Source: an uncultured Collinsella sp.
GTDB taxonomy: Bacteria; Actinomycetota; Coriobacteriia; Coriobacteriales; Coriobacteriaceae
Assembly (NCBI GenBank): GCA_900541875.1
Contig: UQLF01000020.1
Coordinates: forward strand, 1 to 30,640
DNA length: 30,640 bases
Reading direction: 5' to 3'
The notes below the pieces were generated by a model that worked only from the letters and a program-made list of their open reading frames with translations, was not told the DNA's origin and did not search any database. Shown piece by piece: positions 7,278-13,479 of this stretch. Numbering within the stretch: the first letter of the stretch is position 1; every line of letters starts with the position of its first letter. A program made the translations under genes and the position numbers.

Positions 7278-7297
7278 TTTCCTTGCCCGCAAGGAAA
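7278..7297. promoter_or_regulatory. Perfect 9-bp dyad in the larC2/PHP divergent spacer
   Basis: TTTCCTTGCCCGCAAGGAAA is two perfect 9-bp arms separated by CC. It lies about 96 bp upstream of the larC2 start. A spacer this short suits a protein-binding operator better than a transcript hairpin. No regulator can be named. Confidence 0.4.
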
Positions 7298-7324
7298 CCG
7301 ACACTCCACCGCCTCAGCCAAACG

Positions 7325-7389
7325 TGTACGTCAGCCTCCAAACATGTCATTATTTGCAGCTTTTGGAGGCTGATGTACATGTTTTGGAG
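7325..7389. promoter_or_regulatory. Nested inverted and direct repeats in the larC2/PHP spacer
   Basis: An 18-bp arm (7325-7342) pairs with 7361-7379 with one mismatch around an 18-nt loop. The sequence TTTTGGAG occurs twice in tandem (7361-7368 and 7382-7389), so the left CTCCAAA can also pair with the second copy through CTCCAAACATG/CATGTTTTGGAG. Two mutually exclusive stems can therefore form, or the region holds three copies of an operator half-site. It sits mid-way between two divergent genes. Confidence 0.5.
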
Positions 7390-7445
7390 TAGGGCCGATG
7401 CTGCGTGGCGACCCTCGCACGCAACCCACCTTTCCAGTCGATTTC

Positions 7446-7476
7446 GGCCCCCGGTGCGCTCGTCGCATCGGGGGCC
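7446..7476. promoter_or_regulatory. GC-rich hairpin before the PHP gene promoter
   Basis: GGCCCCCGGTGC pairs with GCATCGGGGGCC (one G-T wobble, 7-nt loop). It is followed at 7484-7489 by TACAAT, a plausible -10 box 33 bp before the PHP start. There is no T run, so it does not look like a terminator. With the two dyads to its left it accounts for the 339-bp gene-free spacer. Confidence 0.4.
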
Positions 7477-7521
7477 GCGCCGTTACAATGGAGCGGATTC
7501 GCTTGACGCAAAGGAGCCTCC

Positions 7522-8433
7522 ATGCCTGCTTGCCCGCTGGTCGATTGCCATACCCACACCTCGCTCTCGGACGGACACGCCTCATTTGAGAACAACGTTC
7601 GCGCCGCCGCTGCGGCCGGCTGCCAGGTCATGGTCTCGACCGACCACCTCACCCTGCCTGCCAGCATGGATGCCAATTGCGAGGTTCAAGTTGTCGAGGG
7701 CGACTTGCCGGCACACCGTCTGGCTTTTGAGGATGCTCGCAAGCTTGCCGCGCAGATCGCGCCGGAGCTCAGCTTTATCTATGGCTTTGAATGCGATTGG
7801 TACGAGGGCTGCGAGCCTTTGGTTGAGCGCTGGTCCAAAGGCGCCGTGGTGCGCCTGGGCAGCGTGCATTGGATTGGCAACCCAGGCGATATTGCGGCAG
7901 GTGTTGCGGGCACGGCGGGGACGGAGGACGTCGCTCGTCCCGATACGCCCGATTCCCTTTGCGGTTGGATCGACGACGACACCAACCTGCATGTTTGGGA
8001 AAACTTAGGCGTGCGCGGCGTGTGGGAGCGCTACGTCGACGACTGGTGCCGCGCTTGCGAGAGCTCGCTCAACTTTGACGTGATGGCCCATCCCGACCTT
8101 GTCATGCGTTTTTCGAAGGAAGGCTTTGCGCCCGACTTTGACCCCGAGCCGCTCTGGGAGCAGATGGCCGAATGCGCCCACGATACGGGTCGCCGCGTTG
8201 AGGTCTCGACCGCCGCACCCCGCAAGGGCCTCGACGACTACTATCCCGCGACCGGGCTGTTGCGTTGCTTCGCCCACGCCGAGGTACCGATTACCTTTGG
8301 CTCGGACGCGCACCGCGCCTGCGACATCTGCTGGAACATCCGCGAGGCCCAGGCCCACGCCTACGACTGCGGTTATCGAACCTTCGACATCCCCCACCTC
8401 ACCGGAGAATGGGAGTCCACGCCCCTCGCCTAG
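7522..8433 (+). CDS. PHP-family phosphatase, probable histidinol-phosphatase (HisJ/HisK type)
   Basis: This is a 303-residue polymerase-and-histidinol-phosphatase (PHP) protein. Metal-binding motifs appear in family order: DCHTHTSLSDGH (HxH at H10/H12), STDHLTLP, GFECDW, GSVHWIGN, VMAHPDLVMRF and the terminal FGSDAHRACD. HisK-type PHP enzymes dephosphorylate L-histidinol phosphate, the eighth step of histidine synthesis. The neighbouring histidine operon lacks that activity because its HisB is dehydratase only. The start ATG has an AAGGAG site 6 bp upstream. It is the only plus-strand host gene of the middle region and converges on hisE across a palindromic repeat. Family membership is clear; the substrate is inferred from context. 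Confidence 0.85.
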   Translation: MPACPLVDCHTHTSLSDGHASFENNVRAAAAAGCQVMVSTDHLTLPASMDANCEVQVVEGDLPAHRLAFEDARKLAAQIAPELSFIYGFECDWYEGCEPLVERWSKGAVVRLGSVHWIGNPGDIAAGVAGTAGTEDVARPDTPDSLCGWIDDDTNLHVWENLGVRGVWERYVDDWCRACESSLNFDVMAHPDLVMRFSKEGFAPDFDPEPLWEQMAECAHDTGRRVEVSTAAPRKGLDDYYPATGLLRCFAHAEVPITFGSDAHRACDICWNIREAQAHAYDCGYRTFDIPHLTGEWESTPLA

Positions 8434-8445
8434 CCATCCCTTCAT

Positions 8446-8514
8446 AAGTTGCGGTGAAATAGGGATTGTTTTGCTTGATGAAGCGCTTAAACAGTCCCTA
8501 TTTCACCGCAACTT
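8446..8514. repeat. Interspersed palindromic repeat, AGTTGCGG family, copy 2
   Basis: Arms of 26 bp (8446-8471 and 8489-8514) pair with one mismatch around a 17-nt loop. The outer arm AAGTTGCGGTGAAATAGGGA is shared with copy 1 at 1701-1770. It lies between the convergent PHP and hisE stop codons and could serve as a transcript end for both. The remaining bases to 8553 hold nothing else recognisable. Confidence 0.75.
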
Positions 8515-8553
8515 CCATGACCCCGTTACACCAACAAAGACTGTCCCAAACGA

Positions 8554-8871
8554 CTAGTGGCGGCGGGCGTTGAGTTCGCCGGCCAGCTCGTCGAGGGTGA
8601 TACCGTAGCGCTCAAGGGTTACGAGCAGGTGGTAGATCAGGTCGCCGGCCTCGTAGCGGATGTGATCGTGATCGTTATCCTTGCAGGCCATGATCACCTC
8701 GCTCGACTCCTCGGCAAGCTTTTTGAGCAGCTCATCCTCGACGTCGGTCAGCAGACGCGCGGTATAGCTTTCCTGCGGCGATGCGTCGCGACGACCGTGA
8801 ATCACCTCGGCGAGCCCCGTCAGCGTCTCTCCGATATTTCCATCCTGAACGTTTGCGGTGCGCACACCCAT
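8554..8871 (-). CDS. hisE: Phosphoribosyl-ATP pyrophosphatase
   Basis: HisE hydrolyses phosphoribosyl-ATP to phosphoribosyl-AMP, step 2 of histidine synthesis. At 105 residues it is a normal stand-alone HisE of the MazG-like all-alpha fold. It shows LLKKLAEESSEVIMACKDND with the acidic metal cluster, then RYEAGDLIYHLLVTLERYGITLDEL. It is the last gene of the operon, 45 bp after hisI; in many bacteria the two are fused as HisIE. The start ATG at 8871 has an AAAGGA site. Confidence 0.96.
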   Translation of the reverse strand: MGVRTANVQDGNIGETLTGLAEVIHGRRDASPQESYTARLLTDVEDELLKKLAEESSEVIMACKDNDHDHIRYEAGDLIYHLLVTLERYGITLDELAGELNARRH

Positions 8872-8916
8872 AGTTCAATCCTTTCTGGTGGCCGAGCGTC
8901 TAATCGAGCGTCCGCC

Positions 8917-9246
8917 CTACGCGAGTTTCTTAAAGAAGCAGGTACGGTTGCCGGTGTGGCAAGCCGGACCCGGCGAGTCGACCTTGACCAGCAGCGTATC
9001 GCTATCGCAGTCGGCCCAGAGCTCCTTGACCGCTTGCATGTTGCCGCTCGTCGCACCCTTGTTCCAGAGCTCCTGGCGGCTACGGCTCCAAAACCACGTG
9101 GTACCGGTCTTGAGCGTCAGCCCCACCGACTCCTCGTTCATCCAGGCAACCATAAGCACCTCGCCGGTATCATACTGCTGAACCACACAAGGAATCAGCC
9201 CACGGGCGTCGTACGTAAGATCAGACGCTTCTATTACCTCAGTCAT
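8917..9246 (-). CDS. hisI: Phosphoribosyl-AMP cyclohydrolase
   Basis: HisI opens the purine ring of phosphoribosyl-AMP, step 3 of histidine synthesis. The 109-residue protein is a stand-alone HisI with the family run VLMVAWMNEESVGLTLKTG, TTWFWSRSRQELWNKGATSGN, DCDSDTLLVKV and the metal-binding cysteines in PACHTGNRTCFF. Two adjacent ATG codons exist. The second, at 9246, gives better spacing from GGGAG, so MTEVIEAS is the preferred start. A longer frame extends into the palindromic element upstream and is not credible. Confidence 0.95.
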   Translation of the reverse strand: MTEVIEASDLTYDARGLIPCVVQQYDTGEVLMVAWMNEESVGLTLKTGTTWFWSRSRQELWNKGATSGNMQAVKELWADCDSDTLLVKVDSPGPACHTGNRTCFFKKLA

Positions 9247-9290
9247 CATTTCTCCCAAGTCATAAACGAAACCCCACAGGTCGGCGAGGG

Positions 9291-9385
9291 TTGTCCAGGT
9301 GCCCGAGATTCCGAGCGACAAGCCCGACGACGCGTACTTAAGTACGCGAGGAGGGTTGGAGCCGGAAGGTCGGGTGCCTGGACAA
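9291..9385. repeat. Long imperfect palindrome between hisF and hisI
   Basis: Outer arms (TTGTCCAGGTGCCCGA at 9291-9306 and its near-complement at 9370-9385, two mismatches) surround an imperfect inner stem. The centre is a perfect 18-bp palindrome, CGCGTACTTAAGTACGCG, at 9331-9348. It fills nearly all of the 148-bp gap in an otherwise tightly packed operon. It resembles a mobile interspersed repeat and may tune expression of hisI and hisE. Confidence 0.7.
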
Positions 9386-9394
9386 GCCGCAGCA

Positions 9395-10177
9395 TTAGAA
9401 GTCCAATCTCACAGGAATGCCCTGTGAGGCCATATACTCTTTGACTTCGCGAATGCTGAAGGTTCCAAAGTGAAAGACGCTCGCCGCCAGTACGGCATCG
9501 GCCTCGCCCTCGATCACACCCTCGGCAAAATGCTCGAGCGTACCCACGCCGCCGCTCGCAATAACGGGAATCGGCACCGCGCGCGCCACGGCGCGGGTGA
9601 GCGCCAGGTCAAAGCCGGCCTTGGTGCCGTCGCGATCCATGCTGGTCAGTAGGATCTCGCCGGCACCGCGACGAGCCGCCTCCTCGGCCCACGCCACCGC
9701 GTCGATACCCGTGGCGTTGCGGCCGCCCGCGGTAAAGACCTCCCACTTGTCGGCTCCCGGCTCACCAGGCAAACCAACACGCTTGGCATCAATCGCTACG
9801 ACCACGGCCTGGCTGCCAAACGCCGCGGCGGCCTGGCTGATCAACGACGGATCGCGCACGGCGGCAGAGTTAAGCGACACCTTGTCGGCGCCGGCGGCAA
9901 CCATGGTCCGCATGCCCGCCAAGTCGCGAAAACCGCCGCCCACGGTATAGGGAATAGCGAGCTCCTCGGCCGCGTGCGCCGCCATCTCGATGGTTGTCGC
10001 GCGGTTGTCGCTCGTCGCGGTAATGTCCAAAAATACGACCTCGTCCGCACCCTCGCGGTCGTAGGCACGGGCCAGCTCCACCGGGTCGCCCGCATCGCGC
10101 AGGCTCACAAAGTTGACGCCCTTGACCACGCGGCCGTCCTTGACGTCCAAGCAGGGAATCACGCGTTTGGTAAGCAT
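9395..10177 (-). CDS. hisF: Imidazole glycerol phosphate synthase, cyclase subunit
   Basis: HisF takes ammonia from HisH and converts PRFAR to imidazole glycerol phosphate and AICAR. The 260-residue beta/alpha barrel has RVIPCLDVKDGRVVKGVNF with the catalytic aspartate, FLDITATSDNR, the GGGFRDLAGM phosphate site, the second-half catalytic loop LLTSMDRDGTKAGFD and the terminal IASGGVG phosphate-binding motif. The start at 10177 follows a GAGGGGAGGAG site. Its ATG is 3 bp after the hisA stop codon, so the genes are coupled. Confidence 0.98.
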   Translation of the reverse strand: MLTKRVIPCLDVKDGRVVKGVNFVSLRDAGDPVELARAYDREGADEVVFLDITATSDNRATTIEMAAHAAEELAIPYTVGGGFRDLAGMRTMVAAGADKVSLNSAAVRDPSLISQAAAAFGSQAVVVAIDAKRVGLPGEPGADKWEVFTAGGRNATGIDAVAWAEEAARRGAGEILLTSMDRDGTKAGFDLALTRAVARAVPIPVIASGGVGTLEHFAEGVIEGEADAVLAASVFHFGTFSIREVKEYMASQGIPVRLDF

Positions 10178-10180
10178 GGG

Positions 10181-10924
10181 CTACTCCTCCCCTCGGGCGG
10201 CGGCCAGCGCCTGGGCCAGCGTAAAGTTGCCCTCGTAGAGCGCACGGCCGGTAATGGCGCCCTCGATGGCATCCTCACCCGCCGCGGCGAGCGCGCGGAT
10301 ATCGTCGAGCGTCGAGATGCCGCCCGAAGCCACGACAGGAAAGCCCGCAACCTCGGCAACATGGCGATACGCCGCCACGTCGATGCCCGTCTGCATGCCG
10401 TCGCGCGCGATATCGGTATACACCAGATGCTTAAAGCCCAGCTCGGTGAGCTGCGCCACGGCGTCGTCGAGCGCCACGCCCGCGCCGTCACGCCAGCCGT
10501 TCACCTTGACCTGACCGTCGCGTGCGGCGATGTCTGCCACCAGCAACTCGCCAAATCCTTGGGCCGCCACTTCGGCAAAACCCGGCTCGGTCACGAGCAC
10601 CGTGCCTAGTGCGATGCGGCGCGCACCGAAGCCGGCCAACTCGTCGATGCGCGCGAGCGAGCGGACGCCGCCGCCCACGTCCACGGACAGACCGTCAACG
10701 CCGCAGATGGCCTTGATCGCCACCGAGTTGGCAGCGCATGTGTCTTCGTCCTCGCCAAAGGCAGCGGACAGGTCGACGACGTGCACCCAGCTCGCACCCT
10801 GCTCGGCAAACAAGCGGGCAACGGCCATGGGATCGTCGGAATATACCTTGCAGCGGCTGCGGTCGCCGCGCTCCAGGCGCACGACCTTGCCGCCGATCAA
10901 ATCGATTGCGGGAAACAGAATCAT
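10181..10924 (-). CDS. hisA: ProFAR isomerase (HisA)
   Basis: HisA performs the Amadori-type isomerisation of ProFAR to PRFAR. The 247-residue barrel has FPAIDLIGGKVVRLERGD with the first catalytic aspartate, HVVDLSAAFG, VGGGVRSL, the second catalytic aspartate in VYTDIARDGMQTG, and ASGGISTLDD. Some Actinobacteria use a bifunctional PriA for both histidine and tryptophan synthesis; without a trp operon here I cannot decide, so plain HisA is called. It overlaps the hisH stop codon by 4 bp (ATGA arrangement). Confidence 0.96.
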   Translation of the reverse strand: MILFPAIDLIGGKVVRLERGDRSRCKVYSDDPMAVARLFAEQGASWVHVVDLSAAFGEDEDTCAANSVAIKAICGVDGLSVDVGGGVRSLARIDELAGFGARRIALGTVLVTEPGFAEVAAQGFGELLVADIAARDGQVKVNGWRDGAGVALDDAVAQLTELGFKHLVYTDIARDGMQTGIDVAAYRHVAEVAGFPVVASGGISTLDDIRALAAAGEDAIEGAITGRALYEGNFTLAQALAAARGEE

Positions 10925-11637
10925 CGGCCGGCCCCCTCGACGATGCTCACGAAGTTCTTAAGAATGCGCTGACCCAGCGCAGAGGATTTCTCGGGATGGA
11001 ACTGGCAACCCCACACGTTACCGTGGCGCACGATGCACGGAAAGCTCCGCGTGTAGTGCGTGCACGCCAGCACATCGGCGGCATCGGCATCGTCTGCCAC
11101 CGCGTAGCTGTGGGTGAAGTACATGTTGGCACCCTCGGCAAAACCGGCAAGCAGCGAATCGGCCGCGCCGGCAGGCGTCATGTGCACCTGATCCCAGCCC
11201 ACGTGCGGCACCTTCAGGCGGCTCGACTCCAGGCGCGTGCACGAGCCGCGCATAATGCCCAGGCCATCGACCCAGGGGCCATCGACCCAGGGACCACCAT
11301 CCTGCTCGGAGGCGCCGCCGTCGGCAACCGCGCCCTCGTCCGCCGGCACGCCCTCGTCGCCACGCTCAAAAAACAGCTGAAGGCCCAGGCAGATGCCGAG
11401 CAGCGGAGTTCCGGCGGCAACGGCGTCGAGCACCGCGTCCGCCTCGCCGCTCTCGCGCATAAAGGCAATCGCGTCGTAGAACGCACCCACGCCCGGGATG
11501 ACCAGGCCGTCGGCGTTGCGGATCTGCTCCGGATCGTCCGATGTGCAGGCGGCGGCACCGGCGCGCGCAAGCCCGCGCACGACGCTCGACAAGTTGCCCT
11601 TGTGGTAGTCGACCACCACGATCTTCGGTTCGCCCAC
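10921..11637 (-). CDS. hisH: Imidazole glycerol phosphate synthase, glutaminase subunit
   Basis: HisH is the class I glutamine amidotransferase that feeds ammonia to HisF. The 238-residue protein shows VVVDYHKGNLSSVVRGL, VIPGVGAFYDAI, the nucleophile Cys in LLGICLGLQLFF, and the His/Glu of the triad in WGCQFHPEKSS. Between the nucleophile and the C-terminal half lies an unusual acidic, Gly-rich insertion of about 25 residues containing PWVDGPWVDG, encoded by a 15-bp tandem duplication. A GTG at 11637 with a GGGAGGG site is the best start; ATG-like starts further upstream would require translation through the palindromic repeat at 11662-11776. Confidence 0.93.
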   Translation of the reverse strand: MGEPKIVVVDYHKGNLSSVVRGLARAGAAACTSDDPEQIRNADGLVIPGVGAFYDAIAFMRESGEADAVLDAVAAGTPLLGICLGLQLFFERGDEGVPADEGAVADGGASEQDGGPWVDGPWVDGLGIMRGSCTRLESSRLKVPHVGWDQVHMTPAGAADSLLAGFAEGANMYFTHSYAVADDADAADVLACTHYTRSFPCIVRHGNVWGCQFHPEKSSALGQRILKNFVSIVEGAGR

Positions 11638-11661
11638 GCGACCCTCCCTTATCTCATTCAA

Positions 11662-11776
11662 AACCTGGCAAAAAGGGACAGGTTTATTTTGGTCGGTTAA
11701 ACGTTCACCCACCGTATGAGACAGCATTTCCGCAGATAAAACCTGCCAAAATAAACCTGTCCCTTTTTGGCAGGTT
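11662..11776. repeat. Palindromic interspersed repeat between hisB and hisH
   Basis: Two 31-bp arms (11662-11692 and 11746-11776) are complementary at 30 of 31 positions around a 53-bp centre. Each arm contains AAAAAGGGACAGGTTTATTT. The right arm supplies the first two bases of the hisB stop-codon complement. As a transcript it would form a very stable hairpin between hisB and hisH. Confidence 0.85.
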
Positions 11777-12362
11777 ACAGTGAGCCCTTAGTGCTGGGGA
11801 TGCCCTGCACGCGGGGATCGAGCTCGCAGGCGCGGCGCATCGTGCGGCCCACAGCCTTAAAGGCGGCCTCGATAATGTGATGCGAGTTGCCGCCTGCCAG
11901 CTCGCGCACGTGCAGCGTGAGTTTGGCGTCGCGCGCGAAGGCATAGAAGAACTCGACGGCCAGCTCGGTATCGAAGGTACCCACGCGCTCGGTCGGCACG
12001 GGCAGCTCGCAGTAGGCCTGCCCGCGACCCGAAATGTCCACGGCGGCCATCACGAGCGTCTCGTCCATGGCGATCGCCGCATCGGCAAAGCGCGTAATGC
12101 CCGCCTTGTCGCCCAGTGCCTGGCAGAACGCCTCGCCCAGCACAATGCCCGTGTCCTCGACGGTGTGGTGTGCGTCGACCTCCACATCGCCTACCGCATG
12201 CACCGTCAAATCAAACAGGCCATGGCGGCCAAAGGCGTTGAGCATGTGGTCGAAAAACGGCACGCCGGTCGAGATATCGCACACGCCGCTTCCGTCCAGG
12301 TCAAGCTTGACGACAATATCGGTCTCCCCCGTCTTGCGGATTACCTCGGCATAACGGCCCAT
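11775..12362 (-). CDS. hisB: Imidazoleglycerol-phosphate dehydratase
   Basis: HisB dehydrates imidazole glycerol phosphate to imidazole acetol phosphate. At 195 residues it is the monofunctional dehydratase, without the N-terminal HAD phosphatase of the enterobacterial enzyme. Manganese-binding histidine motifs are FFDHMLNAFGRHG, DAHHTVEDTGIVLG, MDETLVMAAVD and SHHIIEAAFKAVGR. Its start ATG directly abuts the hisC stop codon. The stop codon lies at the edge of the palindromic repeat, so the repeat may have replaced the native 3' end by a few codons. Confidence 0.98.
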   Translation of the reverse strand: MGRYAEVIRKTGETDIVVKLDLDGSGVCDISTGVPFFDHMLNAFGRHGLFDLTVHAVGDVEVDAHHTVEDTGIVLGEAFCQALGDKAGITRFADAAIAMDETLVMAAVDISGRGQAYCELPVPTERVGTFDTELAVEFFYAFARDAKLTLHVRELAGGNSHHIIEAAFKAVGRTMRRACELDPRVQGIPSTKGSL

Positions 12363-13478
12363 CTACATCTCCTCCTTCACCAGCGCGGCAAACGCAGCCA
12401 GCACCTCGTCGTTTTCCCGCGGCGTACCCACGGTAATGCGTAGGCAGTCCGCGAGCCCCGGCGCATAGCTAAAATCGCGCACCAAAATCGAATACTCATC
12501 ACGCAGACGCTCGCGCACGCGCGTGGCATGCGGCGTGCGCACGAGCACAAAGTTCGCCGCGCTCGGCCACGCCTCCACGGGCAGGCCCTCGGCAGCCATC
12601 GCGCGCAGGGCGCACAGCTCGCGCTCGCGCTCGGATGCGACCTGCGCCACCACGGGCGCATAGGCATCACGAGCACGCACGCAGGCAAGCGCGGCGGCCT
12701 GGCTCAGCACGTTGACCGAATAAATCTGGCGAATCGCCGCGAACACCTCGATAACCTCGGGCGCCGCAATCACATAGCCCAGACGCGTGCCGGCGGCGCC
12801 AAACGCCTTGGACAGCGTATGCAGAATCACCAGGTTGGGATGCTCGGCGATAAGGCCCTGCGCCGTGGTGGCCGCGCCAAACGAATCGTCGGCAAACTCA
12901 ACGTAGGCCTCGTCGACCATGACCATGCCGGGGCACGCATCGCACAGGGCCGCGACAAAGTCGAGCGGCGCCACGTCGCCCGTAGGATTGTTGGGCGAGG
13001 TCACGATTGCCAGGTTGCACGCCGGCGCCGCGGCAAGCACGGCTGCCTGGTCGAGCTCAAAGGTCGCCGGGTCGCGCCACACGTCGCGCACCTCGGTCTG
13101 ACAGAGCGACGCAAAGAACGCGTACTCGCTAAAGCACGGCGGGCAGTTGAGCAGGGTACGCCCCGCACCGCCAAACGCCAGCAGGTAGTTATAGAGCAGC
13201 TCGTCGCCGCCGTTACCCACGCAGACATTCTCACGCGTCACGCCATGCCAGGCAGCCAGTTCGTCACGCAGGTCGTTGGACATGGGATCGGGATAGCGGT
13301 TGAGCGGTGTGGCAGCCAGGGCCGCGTCGACCGCGTCGCGCACGCCAACCGGCACGGGATAGGTGTTCTCGTTGGCCGAAAGGTTGATGCGCGTGGGCGT
13401 AAAGTTAGGATCGTAGGGCTCAATACCGGCCAGGTAAGGCTGGACAAGCTCCTTCATGCGAGGCGAGAGTTCGGCCAT
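12363..13478 (-). CDS. hisC: Histidinol-phosphate aminotransferase
   Basis: This PLP enzyme of fold type I makes L-histidinol phosphate from imidazole acetol phosphate and glutamate. The 371-residue protein has INLSANENTYP, VGNGGDELL (cofactor phosphate site), SPNNPTGDV, MVDEAYVEF and the Schiff-base lysine in HTLSKAFGAAGTRLGY. The ATG at 13478 with GAGGAGG is preferred over an in-frame extension into hisD. The start is 1 bp from the hisD stop codon, showing tight coupling. Confidence 0.97.
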   Translation of the reverse strand: MAELSPRMKELVQPYLAGIEPYDPNFTPTRINLSANENTYPVPVGVRDAVDAALAATPLNRYPDPMSNDLRDELAAWHGVTRENVCVGNGGDELLYNYLLAFGGAGRTLLNCPPCFSEYAFFASLCQTEVRDVWRDPATFELDQAAVLAAAPACNLAIVTSPNNPTGDVAPLDFVAALCDACPGMVMVDEAYVEFADDSFGAATTAQGLIAEHPNLVILHTLSKAFGAAGTRLGYVIAAPEVIEVFAAIRQIYSVNVLSQAAALACVRARDAYAPVVAQVASERERELCALRAMAAEGLPVEAWPSAANFVLVRTPHATRVRERLRDEYSILVRDFSYAPGLADCLRITVGTPRENDEVLAAFAALVKEEM

Positions 13479-13479
13479 A

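Noticed and set aside
10921..11727. Longer hisH starting at 11727
   Set aside because: The extra 30 codons lie in the palindromic repeat and lack homology to HisH; the GTG at 11637 has a good ribosome site and gives the normal HisH N-terminus.
11775..12362. Bifunctional HisB (phosphatase plus dehydratase)
   Set aside because: At 195 residues it contains only the dehydratase; no HAD motif (DxDxT) is present.
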